A stretch of DNA of 64,000 nucleotides from Siphonodentalium dalli (GCA_032622095.1 CP136066.1:134075917-134139916), one strand, 5' to 3'. Counted from the first letter of the stretch, positions 12,991-25,024 are shown. The notes: generated from the sequence alone by a model not told the origin. Made by a program: numbers and translations.

Positions 12991-13206
12991 CAGTAGTGCC
13001 CTAAGTAATTGACTCCTTAACCACAGCAGAATTATGGGTAACTTTTCAGGATTTAGTCGGAAATATGGCTTGTTGCCATTCATCGGAAAGCTCTCGGCGG
13101 TGAGAGCTTTCGGCTGAATGGCAACAAGCCATATTTCCGACTAAATCCTGAAAAGTTACCCATAATTCTGCTGTGGTTAAGGAGTCGATTAATTAGAGCA
13201 TTACTG
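12991..13206. mobile_element. Mariner-type foldback MITE (216 bp), copy in duplication 1
   Basis: The element is almost one long palindrome. It starts 'cagtagtgccctaagtaatt' and ends with the complement ('gattaattagagcattactg'). Arms of about 100 bases enclose a loop of only about six bases at 13,095-13,100. The outer 45 bases match the TIR of the short relative at 25,772-25,873. The right flank is TA, but the left flank is AA, so the TA target duplication is damaged here. Confidence 0.85.
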
Positions 13207-14190
13207 TAGTTCTGATCATGTACTTGTTATGGCAGGTATTCATTTCCAATAATTTTTTATAGTTGCTGAGAACGCTCTTCCCAAAATTTCCCTTCTAAAA
13301 ATATGATTAAACTTAAAGTAATCTAGTTGAAATTTTTATTCTTATAGAATATGCCTGATGTGGTCTTCAGTCTCTTCAAAAAGACGACGATAATCCTATT
13401 AACGTATGTACGTCTCTAGAAGTGTCCACTAAATTTGATTTCTACAACGGTGTGGCATTCCCAACATGATGTAATAAACCATTTCCAAATATGGAGTGCT
13501 ATATATATGGAAACTTGTCAACATGTCATTGACTCTGATCTGTGAAGTGATCCGTTATGCCATAAACCAATGCATCGCCACTCTCCAATGAAATGGAGGG
13601 AATCCCATCAATTCAGTAACTGATTATGAATGAGATTTATATTGTAAATATTGCAATATTTTTGTCAGCTTTTTAAAGAGACTGTGGTCTTTAGATAGCA
13701 TAGATTCCTTCAGGTGGTGTACCAGCTTAACTATTAAGTAGTTTTCTGTGTAGGTTCATCTAAACTTTCCACCTCCTGGCATGGAAACCCCTTAATCCTA
13801 CTCCTTCAATCAATTGCAAAATTTGCCAATTTTGGGAACCCGCAAAAAATATGCAATTGCGGAAAGTTGCAACAGATCACGTAGCGAACTTTTTTAATGT
13901 TCATTGAAATTGTACAATGCTTCAAAAATATTTCTGTACAAATATTGTCTAGGTTAAACCTTAGTTTGACAGGACTATAATTTTTTTATCAAACCATTTA
14001 TTGGATATATGCACATGACATAACATATTTGCGTCATCCAACAAATCGAACAATAAAGAGCATGTAACATCAATCAAACAAAGAAGAATAATTATTCAAA
14101 AAGATAAATGGATTTTCTGCCATCAATTTGTGTATTGCCATGTAGGTTTTCTTTTCGAACCTTCAGGGCCTCAGATAAAACTGTTCTTGT

Positions 14191-17100
14191 TTGTTCAGAT
14201 AACATGGTTTTAATATGGTCGTCCGTTGAATTTGTTTATCTGAACATTTCCTAAGGGAACCACTTCGTCAATGAGTATTTAGTGAAGAAAGGGTTAATAC
14301 TTGCCAGGGAGCAGTCACTATATTCCCATTGATTCATTTGTAGGGAAGATTACCTAATAATTTCAACAAACAGTCTTTGGCTATCACTGAGTGTCTTCAA
14401 AATTATCACAGAGAGCAGGAAGATTATAAAGTTTTGTAAAAGAAAAATGATTATCACACTCTTCCCACAGGCACCTTTGGGAAAAAATTACCAACCAGTG
14501 ACATGTATAGTGTATGTTGGTAATTTTGGTTTTTCCCCCAGTGGCCTGTAGTTCTTCCTGAGTGAACTACTTAGTAGATTACCTCATGTTAATTAATATC
14601 CATGGAACCAGAAGAGACTAATATGTATATGTATAAATCCATGATAAAATAAATGGAATGATTAACTGGTGTAACATCAATGAAATCCATAGCTATTAAC
14701 ATACCTAACTACTTGTATCTTCAATAACCCCAGAGTGAAGATATCACACTAACAATCGCAATCAACAGTCTACAGCAAATTGAGATACGAGCCTACCAAT
14801 AAACTTACGGCACTCTCGAGGATGCAAACAAATTGCTTCAAAGAGCATCACGTTTGCACTTCACAATGAGACCACTCGATAGCCAGGAAATTGATTCTGG
14901 GATAAAAATTTTAACGCAGAATCGTAATTGTAAAATTCGAATTTACTAGGATGTTTGAACTTCGTGGAGCTTTATTTACAATCGCACCAATCCACTTATC
15001 CCCATACACAAGGTTGTTTGAACGGTTAATGTATATTGGCATTCACTAAATCTTGATGACATAAAGCAATGGAAATGTGCAGCTATCACACGGAACATAG
15101 CTAAAATTTCAGATGCAACATAAACATAGTGAACCAAAATCATTACATTAATATTAGGTCTCAAACCTAAATGAAGATCTAAAAAAATTGAGTAGCCACT
15201 ATTGCCAATCTATTCAAATTTAAATGGCTTCCGGCAGCAATGTTTTTTAACAAATTTCAGAAGAAATTGGCAGTTCCCATTTAGAGGTCACCCCGAAGAT
15301 TGGTGATGATCGGATGAGAGATGTGACCTTTAAAAAAAAAGTCTTGAATTACTATTAAATTTAGAATATTTTATTATCATTGACAAAAATATTGTCAATT
15401 ATAATTATAGGAAAATTTAAGCTATTTAATCACAAAACAAAGTATAGCAGTTAATTGCCCAGGGAAGACACGAAAGTGAACTTGTTCCATCAAAACACCT
15501 CCACCTTCATAATTCAGCAGTAAACATTTAAAAAATCCTTCCCTCATACATGGATTCTCCCATTCAGTTCTAAAAGTATCCATCGCATAAATGGTCTAAT
15601 CTTAATTTACTGGCATATTAAGATATTATATGCAAGCAGCAGACAGAGAACCATCTATTCCCATCCATTTGCATGTTGGATGTTCAGATAATAAAATGTT
15701 GAACTTATTTGCTGAACATCCCTGCATACAAATGGAAACTAGAGGTGTGATTGTCCCAATGGGACTAAGGATACACCCCCTCCCATGTTTTAAAACACGA
15801 AGATGTTTCACATATCAGTAAACATTAAGTTAAAATAATAAAATAACAGATTCCCATTGCTGGTGCACAACCCTATTAACCCCACTGACCCTAATCCTAA
15901 ACCTATTGACCTAAAAATGGAGGAATAAAAGCTCAGACAAAATTATACATGTTGAGAAAATTTTCTAAGTCGAAAAAGGGGGATAACTCCACCAGAAAAA
16001 GTCTAACAGGCATCATAATCACAGGTGCACAGAAAATGATTAAAAATACGATGGACGGAGAGACAAGCAGTATTCCAGTAATTAATGTAATTAATCTGCA
16101 ATGTACATCAAGTTATCAAAGAGATAAAATTTTCTAATAGTCTTATCAAAATACGACCAATATGGGTTTTTTGTTCAGGATTTATTTTATTCTAAATGTG
16201 TGCAGGGGCTTCTTTCTGACCACATATAAAAATTTCGCTTTGAGATCTGTATGCAAATTTTGAAATTACCATCGTTTCGATCAATGACCATAGTTGTTTT
16301 AGATCACATTTGTTGAGGGGTAGTTAAAGAGTGATCATGTTTTTACCACAGGGCATGATTTTCTCCAATGCACAAACTAACATTCTTTTAACAGTCTTGA
16401 AGCATTGTTGCTCTCTATTAAATTGTCATTCGAGAATTTTAAAACAGTAGTGCCCTAAGTAATTGACTCCTTAACCACAGCAGAATTATGGGTAACTTTT
16501 CAGGATTTAGTCGGAAATATGGCTTGTTGCCATTCATCGGAAAGCTCTCGGCGGTGAGAGCTTTCGGCTGAATGGCAACAAGCCATATTTCCGACTAAAT
16601 CCTGAAAAGTTACCCATAATTCTGCTGTGGTTAAGGAGTCGATTAATTAGAGCATTACTGTAGTTCTGATCATGTACTTGTTATGGCAGGTATTCATTTC
16701 CAATAATTTTTTATAGTTGCTGAGAACGCTCTTCCCAAAATTTCCCTTCTAAAAATATGATTAAACTTAAAGTAATCTAGTTGAAATTTTTATTCTTATA
16801 GAATATGCCTGATGTGGTCTTCAGTCTCTTCAAAAAGACGACGATAATCCTATTAACGTATGTACGTCTCTAGAAGTGTCCACTAAATTTGATTTCTACA
16901 ACGGCGTGGCATTCCCAACATGATGTAATAAACCATTTCCAAATATGGAGTGCTATATATATGGAAACTTGTCAACATGTCATTGACCTCTGATCTGTGA
17001 AGTGATCCGTTATGCCATAAACCAATGCATCGCCACTCTCCAATGAAATGGAGGGAATCCCATCAATTCAGTAACTGATTATGAATGAGATTTATATTGT

Positions 17101-17649
17101 AAATATTGCAATATTTTTGTCAGCTTTTTAAAGAGACTGTGGTCTTTAGATAGCATAGATTCCTTCAGGTGGTGTACCAGCTTAACTATTAAGTAGTTTT
17201 CTGTGTAGGTTCATCTAAACTTTCCACCTCCTGGCATGGAAACCCCTTAATCCTACTCCTTCAATCAATTGCAAAATTTGCCAATTTTGGGAACCCGCAA
17301 AAAATATGCAATTGCGGAAAGTTGCAAACAGATCACGTAGCGAACTTTTTTAATGTTCATTGAAATTGTACAATGCTTCAAAAATATTTCTGTACAAATA
17401 TTGTCTAGGTTAAACCTTAGTTTGACAGGACTATAATTTTTTTATCAAACCATTTATTGGATATATGCACATGACATAACATATTTGCGTCATCCAACAA
17501 ATCGAACAATAAAGAGCATGTAACATCAATCAAACAAAGAAGAATAATTATTCAAAAAGATAAATGGATTTTCTGCCATCAATTTGTGTATTGCCATGTA
17601 GGTTTTCTTTTCGAACCTTCAGGGCCTCAGATAAAACTGTTCTTGTTTG
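14191..17649. repeat. Tandem duplication, copy 2 (3,459 bp)
   Basis: This is the head-to-tail second copy of 10,737-14,190. It ends at 'ctgttcttgtttg' before unique 'cctagacac'. Its length differs by a few bases because of small indels (gacctctg for gactctg; gcaaacag for gcaacag). Such low divergence is below what separates the other repeats in this window, so the event is very recent or is an assembly artefact from two haplotypes. Confidence 0.97.
16445..16660. mobile_element. Mariner-type foldback MITE, copy in duplication 2
   Basis: This is the same element as 12,991-13,206, carried along in the 3.45-kb duplication rather than by independent transposition, because the flanks are identical too. 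Confidence 0.85.
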
Positions 17650-18695
17650 CCTAGACACATTTAATGATGTGTGATTGAGAAGGGAACAAATATTTGTTTC
17701 TTCAGTTTTGCTTAAGAATAATTCTTTATATTTGTTTCTTAAATTTTGATATACAGGAGAAATGTGTTTCTCATCTTCCTTTCTCCTGTTCGGACAGTGG
17801 AAATAAATTTGGTCATCTTCATCCAGTTTACGGGGTTTGTGGTGGCGTCCTGTTTCAATAATTAGAGGATGTACACTTTATATGCAAATTTTTGTACTAG
17901 TATTATAAATAGAAGATCGTGTTGGAAAGAGCAAGGTAAAAGGCAGTATTTCTAAAGAGACTGTCACTATCCCTTAACCCTTTTGTTACTGAATGGATTT
18001 TCCCACTCATGAATAAAGAGATACATTGGAATGGTCTATTATTCATTTGGAGCAGTGTTTTAATAATGAAAGTGGCGAAACCATATGATACCTACATGTA
18101 GCTGGTCATTTAGAGGAAATTTCAGATATAAATAAGTTAAAAAACAGCCTTAGGTAATTTTTTAACTTATTATCTGATCATTCACATAGTGAGCTACTAA
18201 TCAATAGATACAACAGTCATCAAAGGGTTAAATGTGTGGGAAATACCACCTCTCGATGTTGAATACCTAAAACATGTAGGTATGGCATCTGCCAGGTTTG
18301 TGTCGTCCAATCCAAAGCAGCTCTATACATGTAATGTATCTATGGTATACAAAGAGTGATAACTCTATATTTTCTTATATTTTGGCATTCTCAAATTGTA
18401 AATCTATTTTCTGTCTGCTGTTGTTTAATGTTTATGTTAGTGCTTTCAGCTGCTTTGTCAAATTTCTAAGCCTGACCTGAACAAAAGGTTCTGTCATCAA
18501 ATTAATAATACACCAACAATACACCTCCCACCCCATTTGACCATGACATGAATATATTAGGATTAGATTTGTTTGCTGCTCCAATCAACAAATGAGATAA
18601 TAAAAATATAACAATAGATATAAAATAATTATCTTACTACATGGCCTATGTACATATGTCCATGCAATTTACACTTCAGTAAAAGTGATTGCATC
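17650..18695. other. Spacer upstream of P450 pseudo-exon
   Basis: No gene recognised. It would hold the promoter of the 18,696 P450 copy if that copy was ever transcribed. I could not identify a convincing TATA box or initiator. Confidence 0.4.
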
Positions 18696-19045
18696 ATGGA
18701 CTTCCTGAGTGAAAAAGATCTTCAGATATTTGTAACATTTCTCATTCTAGTATTGTTTGGATACTGGTACTTTAACAAGAAGAGATGTTTGAATTTGCCA
18801 CCAGGACCTCCGAGGCTGCCTTAATTGGCTGGGAAATATATTTCAAATTATGGGACGTGACATCCGAACTGTTTTCCAAGAATTCCGAAAGGATTATGGT
18901 GATGTTTTCACCATAAAAATCCTTGGAACAACATTTATTGTTTTCAATGGATACAAAACATTGAAGGAGATGTTTGTTGAATATGGTGACCTGGTAGCTA
19001 ATCACCCTAATCTGATGTCTGATTACATGATTGGTCCAGCCAAAG
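18696..19045 (+). pseudogene. Orphan exon 1 of a CYP2-type cytochrome P450, frameshifted
   Basis: The exon encodes the P450 N-terminus: a hydrophobic anchor (about residues 10-25, ending GYWYFNKKRC), the hinge LNLPPGPPRLP, and then (in another frame) GRDIRTVFQEFRKDYGDVF and IVFNGYKTLKEM. It aligns codon for codon with the exon at 24,576-24,924, including the phase-1 donor ('ccaaag|gtttgt'). A 4-base insertion at about 18,822-18,826 (ctgcc-ttaa-ttggctggg against ctgccttggctggg) creates a TAA stop at 18,822-18,824 and shifts the frame. No later P450 exons lie between here and the next exon 1, so it is a duplicated and stranded first exon. The first-exon identity is firm; the clade assignment within CYP2 is by motif only. 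Confidence 0.88.
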
Positions 19046-19092
19046 GTTTGTCTTCACCCTATGGATTGCTGAAAGCAAGGGTGTTATAGAAT

Positions 19093-19929
19093 TGTTAAAA
19101 GTATATACTACTATGAATGGCTTTAAATTCGTTGGTATCAATTTTCGTGGTTCAGCCATTTATGACTTTTTTGTGGGTTCGTAAATTCGTGGTTCCGCCG
19201 GTGCTAAATGTCACCTCCAAATCCCCAATAACAATCAAATCGAACTGATAGAAGTGTAGACACCTCGACGAGCCGTCGGTAATTGCGCATCCGCACCGCA
19301 GGCGTAATTAGCACGTCCCGTGTATAAGCTTTTGTTGCCGGCTATCGAGAATATTAACGACGGGATTGTATTACTTAACTTAAGCATACAAAAGCTAGAT
19401 GAAAGTACTCGCATAATTCTCAACACAATCAGTGTGAGACTGAGGATTATTTACCGAAGCCAACATCTATTAGTCTGCACCATATGAAATACAACCCCAA
19501 ATGGTCAACTGCATAATGCAAATATGTCTCTCAAAGCTGGTTACAAGGTGGTAAGATTGATTTTCGTCCTAGTTCGGATCATGTTACTGCTCTACTTATG
19601 CCAGTAGCTAACGATTATGTTGACAACAAACTCGGCTCCAATTCCTGTCAAAAATCTCGAAAAAGAAAACATGGCGAGTATGTGATTAAACATTGTAATT
19701 AGACCATAGCTACTCTTTCATTAATGTACTCCCAGTTTGATAGAGTTACCTCCCTGGGCTTTGATTTTACATTGGGACAATAGAGTTACCTCCCACATGA
19801 CATTTCTTATTTCTCAAAATCGATCTAGTTTCGAAGATTAATTTTTCGTGGGGTTTTTAATTTTCGTGGTTAGCAGCAACCACGAAAACCAAAAAAATTG
19901 GACCCCCACGAATAAATGTACTTTTACAG
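19093..19929. mobile_element. TIR element with TTCGTGGTT arms (~0.84 kb)
   Basis: The left end reads 'gttaaaagtatatact' then 'tcaattttcgtggtt'. The right end is an imperfect inverted copy: 'aaccacgaaaaccaaaaaaa' then 'ttggacccccacgaataaa', 'tgtacttttacag'. The interior is unique and GC-richer. It begins about 47 bases after the P450 pseudo-exon donor. No exact target duplication was found, so the superfamily is unassigned. Confidence 0.6.
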
Positions 19930-19982
19930 TAAGTAACAACAGAAATTCATTGAAATACCCTGAAATACCAGTACCTGAAAAT

Positions 19983-21054
19983 TAGGGTCCTGCGAATATT
20001 CGATATTCGATTCGAGATTCGATTCGAAAGTCGAATATATATGGATGAAATTATTAGCTGCTTACGAACACGTACACACGTCGATCTTAGCTGTTTCTGT
20101 GCCATTTAATTCCCTAAAATTATGAATATGTGCGCTTTATAATTCTTATTGTACATCACGAATGTACGCATGCTATTAAATATATTTATGGCCAGTAATT
20201 AGCCACCAGATTAGGACCACTAAATACGTCTGAATTCTAGCTTTGAACATGGTTGCCAAAACCTCTGAAATCGCCGTTGGACCGACGACGCACGTAAATT
20301 ATAATAACTATGAGACTGAGCAACTGCTAGCGTTATCCGCCGACTGTCAATCTCAGTTTCCGCGTTATTTGTATGTGACATCGTTGATGATGTAAACTTC
20401 ACGTGTTTCAGGGGTTTAAAAGTGCATGTTGGTGGAGTTTTCTTTTGAAGTTGACTGTCAGTTTCGGAGCGTTCCTTTGGCACTTGACAATAAGTCGTCC
20501 GTTATTCATGTTTATTTTAAACATGATAAGCTTCTCAGGCAGTGCAAGAACTTACACGTGTGACGAATACAACATGGTGTATAAATCGCAAGCATCTGGG
20601 ACAACAACCCATCTATGGAATCAGTTCCAGAAGCACCCAGTACTACATAAACAGGCTACCCTGCGACTGTTGTTGCATCTTCAAGTTTACAACAACGGGT
20701 GTTTCCGAATGCCCATTTGCAATTTTGCATGTACATGCAAACTGTACAAACTTTGCGTGATTTTAGTTACGATAGGCCGGTTATATATTAATCGTCGTGA
20801 CGTCCGCATGGACGTTTTGATCTGTTTTTTTCCTTCTCGACAATAATCAATTGAAGTTAATAGTATCGCGATCGACGGTTGATCGCCACATAAGTTATGA
20901 TGGAACTTCATGGAAGTTCATAGAACGTTTCAAACATCATCTAATCGTTGGCAAAACATGCCTAATTGAGAATGCAACACACATCATGTATAATTCGATT
21001 CGACATTCGATTCGATATTCGATTCGATCAAAATCTCCAATTCGCAGGACCCTA
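19983..21054. mobile_element. Non-autonomous hAT transposon with 8-bp target duplication
   Basis: The TIRs are 'tagggtcctgcgaat' and its exact complement. Exact 8-bp target duplications 'ctgaaaat' flank the element at 19,975-19,982 and 21,055-21,062. Subterminal 'attcgattcga' repeats occur at both ends. Length is 1,072 bp, too short for a full hAT transposase. The 8-bp duplication and the relic BED-finger reading in the interior both point to the hAT superfamily. Confidence 0.92.
20403..20846 (+). pseudogene. Possible relic of a hAT BED zinc finger
   Basis: Within an open frame of 147 codons, the segment YTCDEYNMVYKSQ-ASGTTTHLWNQFQKHP (about residues 50-80) has the spacing of a BED finger: an N-terminal C, a 'TS/TTxLWxxxxxxHP' helix and the closing H. 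One cysteine and one histidine are replaced, and the rest of the frame has no transposase signature. I read this as an eroded N-terminus of the hAT transposase; it could be chance similarity. Confidence 0.4.
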
Positions 21055-21062
21055 CTGAAAAT

Positions 21063-21480
21063 GAGCTATTTGTAATGAACAGCAGAAAGCATGGAGGTAG
21101 CCAGGAGGTAACAAAATTTGCACCTCTGTCCAATGTTGGAAATTCCACTTGAAACCTACATCCTACGACCAACTTACCCCTACCCCAAATGTTCTGGGCC
21201 TGATTCTACCAAAACCCTCACATCCACTATTAAATTTGTTTGTATGCAGTTTCTATACAATACATATAATTGAATTGTTATCAAAGTTAGGGGGGTGTGG
21301 TGTGGAAAACATTCTAGGATACAACAGCTGGATACAAGGTGGAATTTTAATTTTTTTTTATTTTTGGGACACATCACCCCGGGAACGCATTTTTTTCCTA
21401 TCTAATCTCTGACACCCACATTTCCAAAGCAAGTTTTTTTCCAAGGGAAATTGTTGACACACCCCCAAAAGTTTTATTTT
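21063..21480. other. Spacer, nothing recognised
   Basis: No coding or repeat structure beyond short T-rich runs. Confidence 0.4.
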
Positions 21481-21484
21481 TAAT

Positions 21485-22335
21485 GAAAGTGCATGTCAAT
21501 GACATTGTAGCTCAACTTGGGAAGGAGTTTATTTTTGCTGAGCAATGAATAGAATAATAATGAAGGAAGCCAAAAAGTTATAGTAAAGGTCTTGTATTGT
21601 GTAGATGAAATTACTAGTATGTTCATTTCAAACATTTCACCAATAAATGTAGGCTGCAGTGAATGCGGATGGTTTCAAACAGCCATGTTTTATGAGGAAT
21701 TTCAGAAATAATCGACGGTTCCAATCTAGATGTTACCCAAAAGATCCATATGAAATTTGGTGATGATCGGATGAGGGATGTGGCCTGTAGTGTGTGCTGA
21801 ATGATTTAGTCACGCAAAGAGTAAAATCAATGATGGCTGCTGGAAGCCATATTTTTCTACAAATTAAGGGGAAAAAATCAATGGCCCCCATCTGAAAGTC
21901 ACCATGAAGATCCATATAAAGTTTGGTGATGATCAGATGCGGATGTGCCACAGAATTTAGTCATACAATGACTAAAATCCAAGATAACTGTTGGTGGCCA
22001 TGTTTTTCTATGAAATTCTGAAAAGTTTTATGGTGAACACCCAAAACATACATATGAAGTTAGATGACAATCAGATGAGGGATGTGGTCTCTTGGGTGAG
22101 CCAAAGGATTTAGTCATGCAAAGACTAAAAATCCAAGATGGCTGCTGGCAGCCATGTTTTTCATCGAAAATCGCTAAAATTTGACAGCTCCCACCTAGAG
22201 GTGATCCTAAACATGCCTGTAAATTTTCAAAACATTTCTCCGATAAATGCAGGCTGCAAAGTGTGTCGATGGATTCAAATTTGAAATAAATGAAAGTGTC
22301 AATGACACTGTAGATCAACTTAGGTAGGGGAATAA
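21485..22335. repeat. Diverged ~163-bp tandem array, block 1
   Basis: Units are built on 'gaagatccatatgaa(g)tttggtgatgatcggatgagggatgtgg' (broken here as landmarks: 'gatccatatgaa', 'ttggtgatgatcgg', 'gatgagggatgtgg'), then 'atttagtcat(g/a)caa', 'aaaatccaagatggctgctg' and 'ccatgtttttc'. The block opens and closes near 'gtcaatgacattgtagctcaactt' style ends (21,493-21,520; 22,294-22,322). These ends recur at 35,447-35,470. The arrangement of a unique end plus tandem core resembles bivalve pearl-type elements. Confidence 0.8.
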
Positions 22336-22369
22336 TTAATGGTTGACAGTAAATGGAGGAATAGCAAAG

Positions 22370-23415
22370 GTGCTAATTGAAATGTCTAACATGTGCCAAA
22401 GGATTTAGTCATTGTTAACATCCATGACAAATTTCATGAAGATCTGACCAAAGCTATGACCTGTAGCCCGCGCCAAAGGATTTTAAGTCATGCAAAGAGT
22501 AAAATCCAAGATGGCTGCTGGCGGCCATGTTTTTGAGCCGAACGACCCCAAAATGACTCGTTCCCATCTACATGTCATTGTTAACATCCATGACAAATTT
22601 CATGAAGTTCCGACCAAAGCTACGACCTGTAGCCCGTGCCAAAGGATTTAGTCATGCAAAGAGTAAAAACCAGGATGGCTGCTGGCGGCCATGTTTTTTG
22701 GCCGAACGACCCCAAAATCACTCGTTCCCATCTACCTGTCAATATTAACATCTATGACATATTTCATGATGATCAGACGAACAGTACGACCTGTAGCCTG
22801 CGCCAATGGATTGAATTTTGAAATCCAAGATGGCTGTTTTTTGGCCGAACGACCCCAAAATGACTCGTTCCCATCTACATGTCATTGTTAACATCCATGA
22901 CAAATTTCATGAAGTTCCACCAAAGCTACGACCTGTAGCCCGCGCCAAAGGATTTAGTCATGCAAAGAGTAAAATCCAAGATCGCTGCTGGCGGCCATGT
23001 TTTTGGCCGAACGACCCCAAAATCACTCGTTTCCATCTACATGTCAATATTAACATCCATGACAAATTTCATGATAATCAGACGAACAGTACGACCTGTA
23101 GCCCGCGCCAATGGATTGAATTTTGAAATCCAAGATGGCTGCCAGCAGCCATGTTTTTTTGCCGAATGACCCCAAAATGACTCAATATTAACATCCATGA
23201 CAAATTTCATGATGATCAGACGAACAGTACGACCTGTAGCCCGCGCCAATGAATTGAATTTTGAAATCAAAGATGGCCACCAGCGGCCATGTTTTTTTGG
23301 CCAAATGACCCCAAAATGACTTGTTTCCCATCTACATGTCATTCTTAACATCCATGACAAGTTTCCTGATGATCAGACGAACAGTACGACCTGTAGACCG
23401 CGCCAATGGGTCCAA
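22370..23415. repeat. ~160-bp tandem array, block 2 (about 6.5 units)
   Basis: The marker 'acctgtagcc' falls at about 22,463, 22,624, 22,790, 22,931, 23,093 and 23,232, with a variant at 23,390, giving spacings of about 139-166 bases. Each unit includes 'aagatggctgctggcggcc', 'gccgaacgaccccaaaat', 'cgttcccatctacatgtca' and 'catccatgacaaatttcat'. Two unit lengths alternate (about 162 and about 140), the shorter lacking part of the centre. Open frames here on both strands are repeat shadows. Confidence 0.92.
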
Positions 23416-23712
23416 ATTCTCAAGTGGCCAGCTGGGCGGAACATTTTGGGCCGAAAATTTTATGGGTCGAGTTCGTAAAAGTGGTCCGAAAAAGTGTCAA
23501 ACCTGTGCTCGGTCCGAAATTTTTTTAGAAAATGTGGCAAATGACCACGGGAACATACTCAGTAAAAAATAACAAAAATTTGGGGTTAAAAAAAATTGGG
23601 TCGAAAGTCGGAAATGCCTGGAAATTAGGCAAAGTCTAAAAAATGAAGGGAAAATGGCCCCAATGGGTCCAAATTCTCAAGTGGCCAGCTGGGCGAGACA
23701 TTTTGAGCCGAA
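23403..23712. repeat. Direct repeat of ~56 bp, 254 bp apart
   Basis: 'caatgggtccaaattctcaa' followed by 'gtggccagctgggcg' occurs at 23,403 and again at 23,657. The intervening 200 bases ('ggtccgaaa', 'gggtcgaaagtcgg') look like a distinct insertion at the end of the tandem array. Confidence 0.75.
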
Positions 23713-24575
23713 TACAATTAGGTAGTTTTCTGTATATGTCCATCTAAAACATTCCACATCCAGAGATAGGCTATGTATAGAAACTCCCTTGGCTCAAATC
23801 AGCTTGATTCCGTGAATGTCCGGAAAATTATTCAGACAAACTGTTTTAATTGAAACAACTCTTTCGAAACAAATCCAAGGACTTCTGAATGATGACGTAA
23901 TGACAGCGAAGGTGACATAGCAAACAGCAAACTGTTGTTCACTATATGCACTGAAGTGCGATGCTTTGACCATAGATGCAATGCAATGTCAAGTCAGTAG
24001 TGTATTCCTTGGCGCAATTTCAATGGCCACAAAACTTGCATTTATTAATATAATTTATACATACCCAATGTCAAATTTGGAGTGATATAGAAATTGAGCC
24101 GATGGATTTTGTGGATTACTTTGGATTGATTGGTTTATTTCTATTCAAAATATTGAACTATATCTTCATGGAGCGGAGTACTATTTCTGGGAGGAAGTGA
24201 TATGGATTGTTTGTAAACTGTCAATAATGTCCTGAATTTAGTTCAGCAACTCTTTTGACAGATTTTTCAATCGGTGTGAATTATAAAGGGGATAAACATG
24301 CTGTCTGGCTGTCCTCGCATCACCGGTAAAACTGTATTGAATTAGCATTCTCACCAACTGATAACCAATTACTATGTTATAAGGGAAAATAATTGTGATC
24401 ATTACAGGACAAGCATTATAGTTACACACTGTCCCAGAATCACCTGTTGACGTTAAATTCACCTCAGTTATGTACACAACTGATAACCAAGAAATGTAAT
24501 ATATACCAGTAGTAGTATCCTTGTATCACATGGTATTTACAATTTGATCTTTTGCTGACCATATGCTATTTTATC
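23713..24575. other. Region upstream of P450 exon 1
   Basis: This would be the promoter region of the P450 locus. The phrase 'gtagttttctgt' followed by 'catctaaa' near 23,722-23,752 also occurs in both copies of the 3.45-kb duplication (13,740 and 17,196), so part of it is dispersed repeat. I see no firm promoter element. Confidence 0.4.
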
Positions 24576-24924
24576 ATGATCTCTATGAGGGCAATAGATT
24601 TACAGACATTTGCAATATGCTTCATTTTGGTGTGGATTTGTTACTGGTACTTTAACAAGAAGAGATGTTTGAATTTGCCACCAGGACCTCCAAGGCTGCC
24701 TTGGCTGGGAAATATACTTCAGATTATGGGGCGTGACATCCGAACTGTTTTTCAAGAATTTCAAAAGGATTATGGTGATGTTTTCACAGTAAAAATCCTC
24801 GGGAAGACGTTTATTGTCTTTAATGGATACAAAACATTGAAGGAGATGTTTGTTGACCATGGTGACAAGGTAGCTGATCGTCATGAGAATGTGATGTTCG
24901 AATACTTAAATCAATCACCTAAAG
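24576..24924 (+). CDS. CYP2-type P450 exon 1: membrane anchor, hinge, start of catalytic domain
   Basis: I place the start at ATG 24,576 because it aligns exactly in length with the ATG of the paralogous exon at 18,696; the frame is open further upstream only through a TTG. Residues about 9-26 (LQTFAICFILVWICYWYF) form the N-terminal anchor, then KKRC and the proline hinge LPPGPPRLPWLGN. After the hinge come MGRDIRTVFQEFQKDYGDVF and FIVFNGYKTLKEMFVDHGD, typical of the A-helix to B-helix stretch of CYP2 proteins. The exon ends 'cctaaag|gtattt', phase 1. No lesions are visible, and translation beyond the donor runs into intron. Confidence 0.9.
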
Positions 24925-25024
24925 GTATTTATTTAAGAAATGATTGTAGTTTGGGCGTGTTATATTGAAGGATACGGCTCTGTGACCGGTTCACACTTGA
25001 TGTGCTCAATACAACACACCAAAA

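Larger units (their letters stand above)
10737..14190. repeat. Tandem duplication, copy 1 (3,454 bp)
   Basis: Each position here matches the position 3,454 bases downstream, from 'ttgttcagataac' at 10,737 onward. I noticed only a handful of differences, such as gaga/gtga near 11,066, a/t near 12,781, t/c near 13,452, and two single-base indels. The joint shows a 3-base microhomology (ttg), as expected for an end-joining or replication-slippage duplication. The block holds foldback structures but no credible coding sequence. Identical short open frames in both copies carry no domain signature. Confidence 0.97.

Noticed and set aside
22636-23360. Several open frames on both strands of 60-107 codons
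   Set aside because: They are shadows of the 160-bp tandem array; the same peptides recur at 31,170-32,708 with the repeat period.
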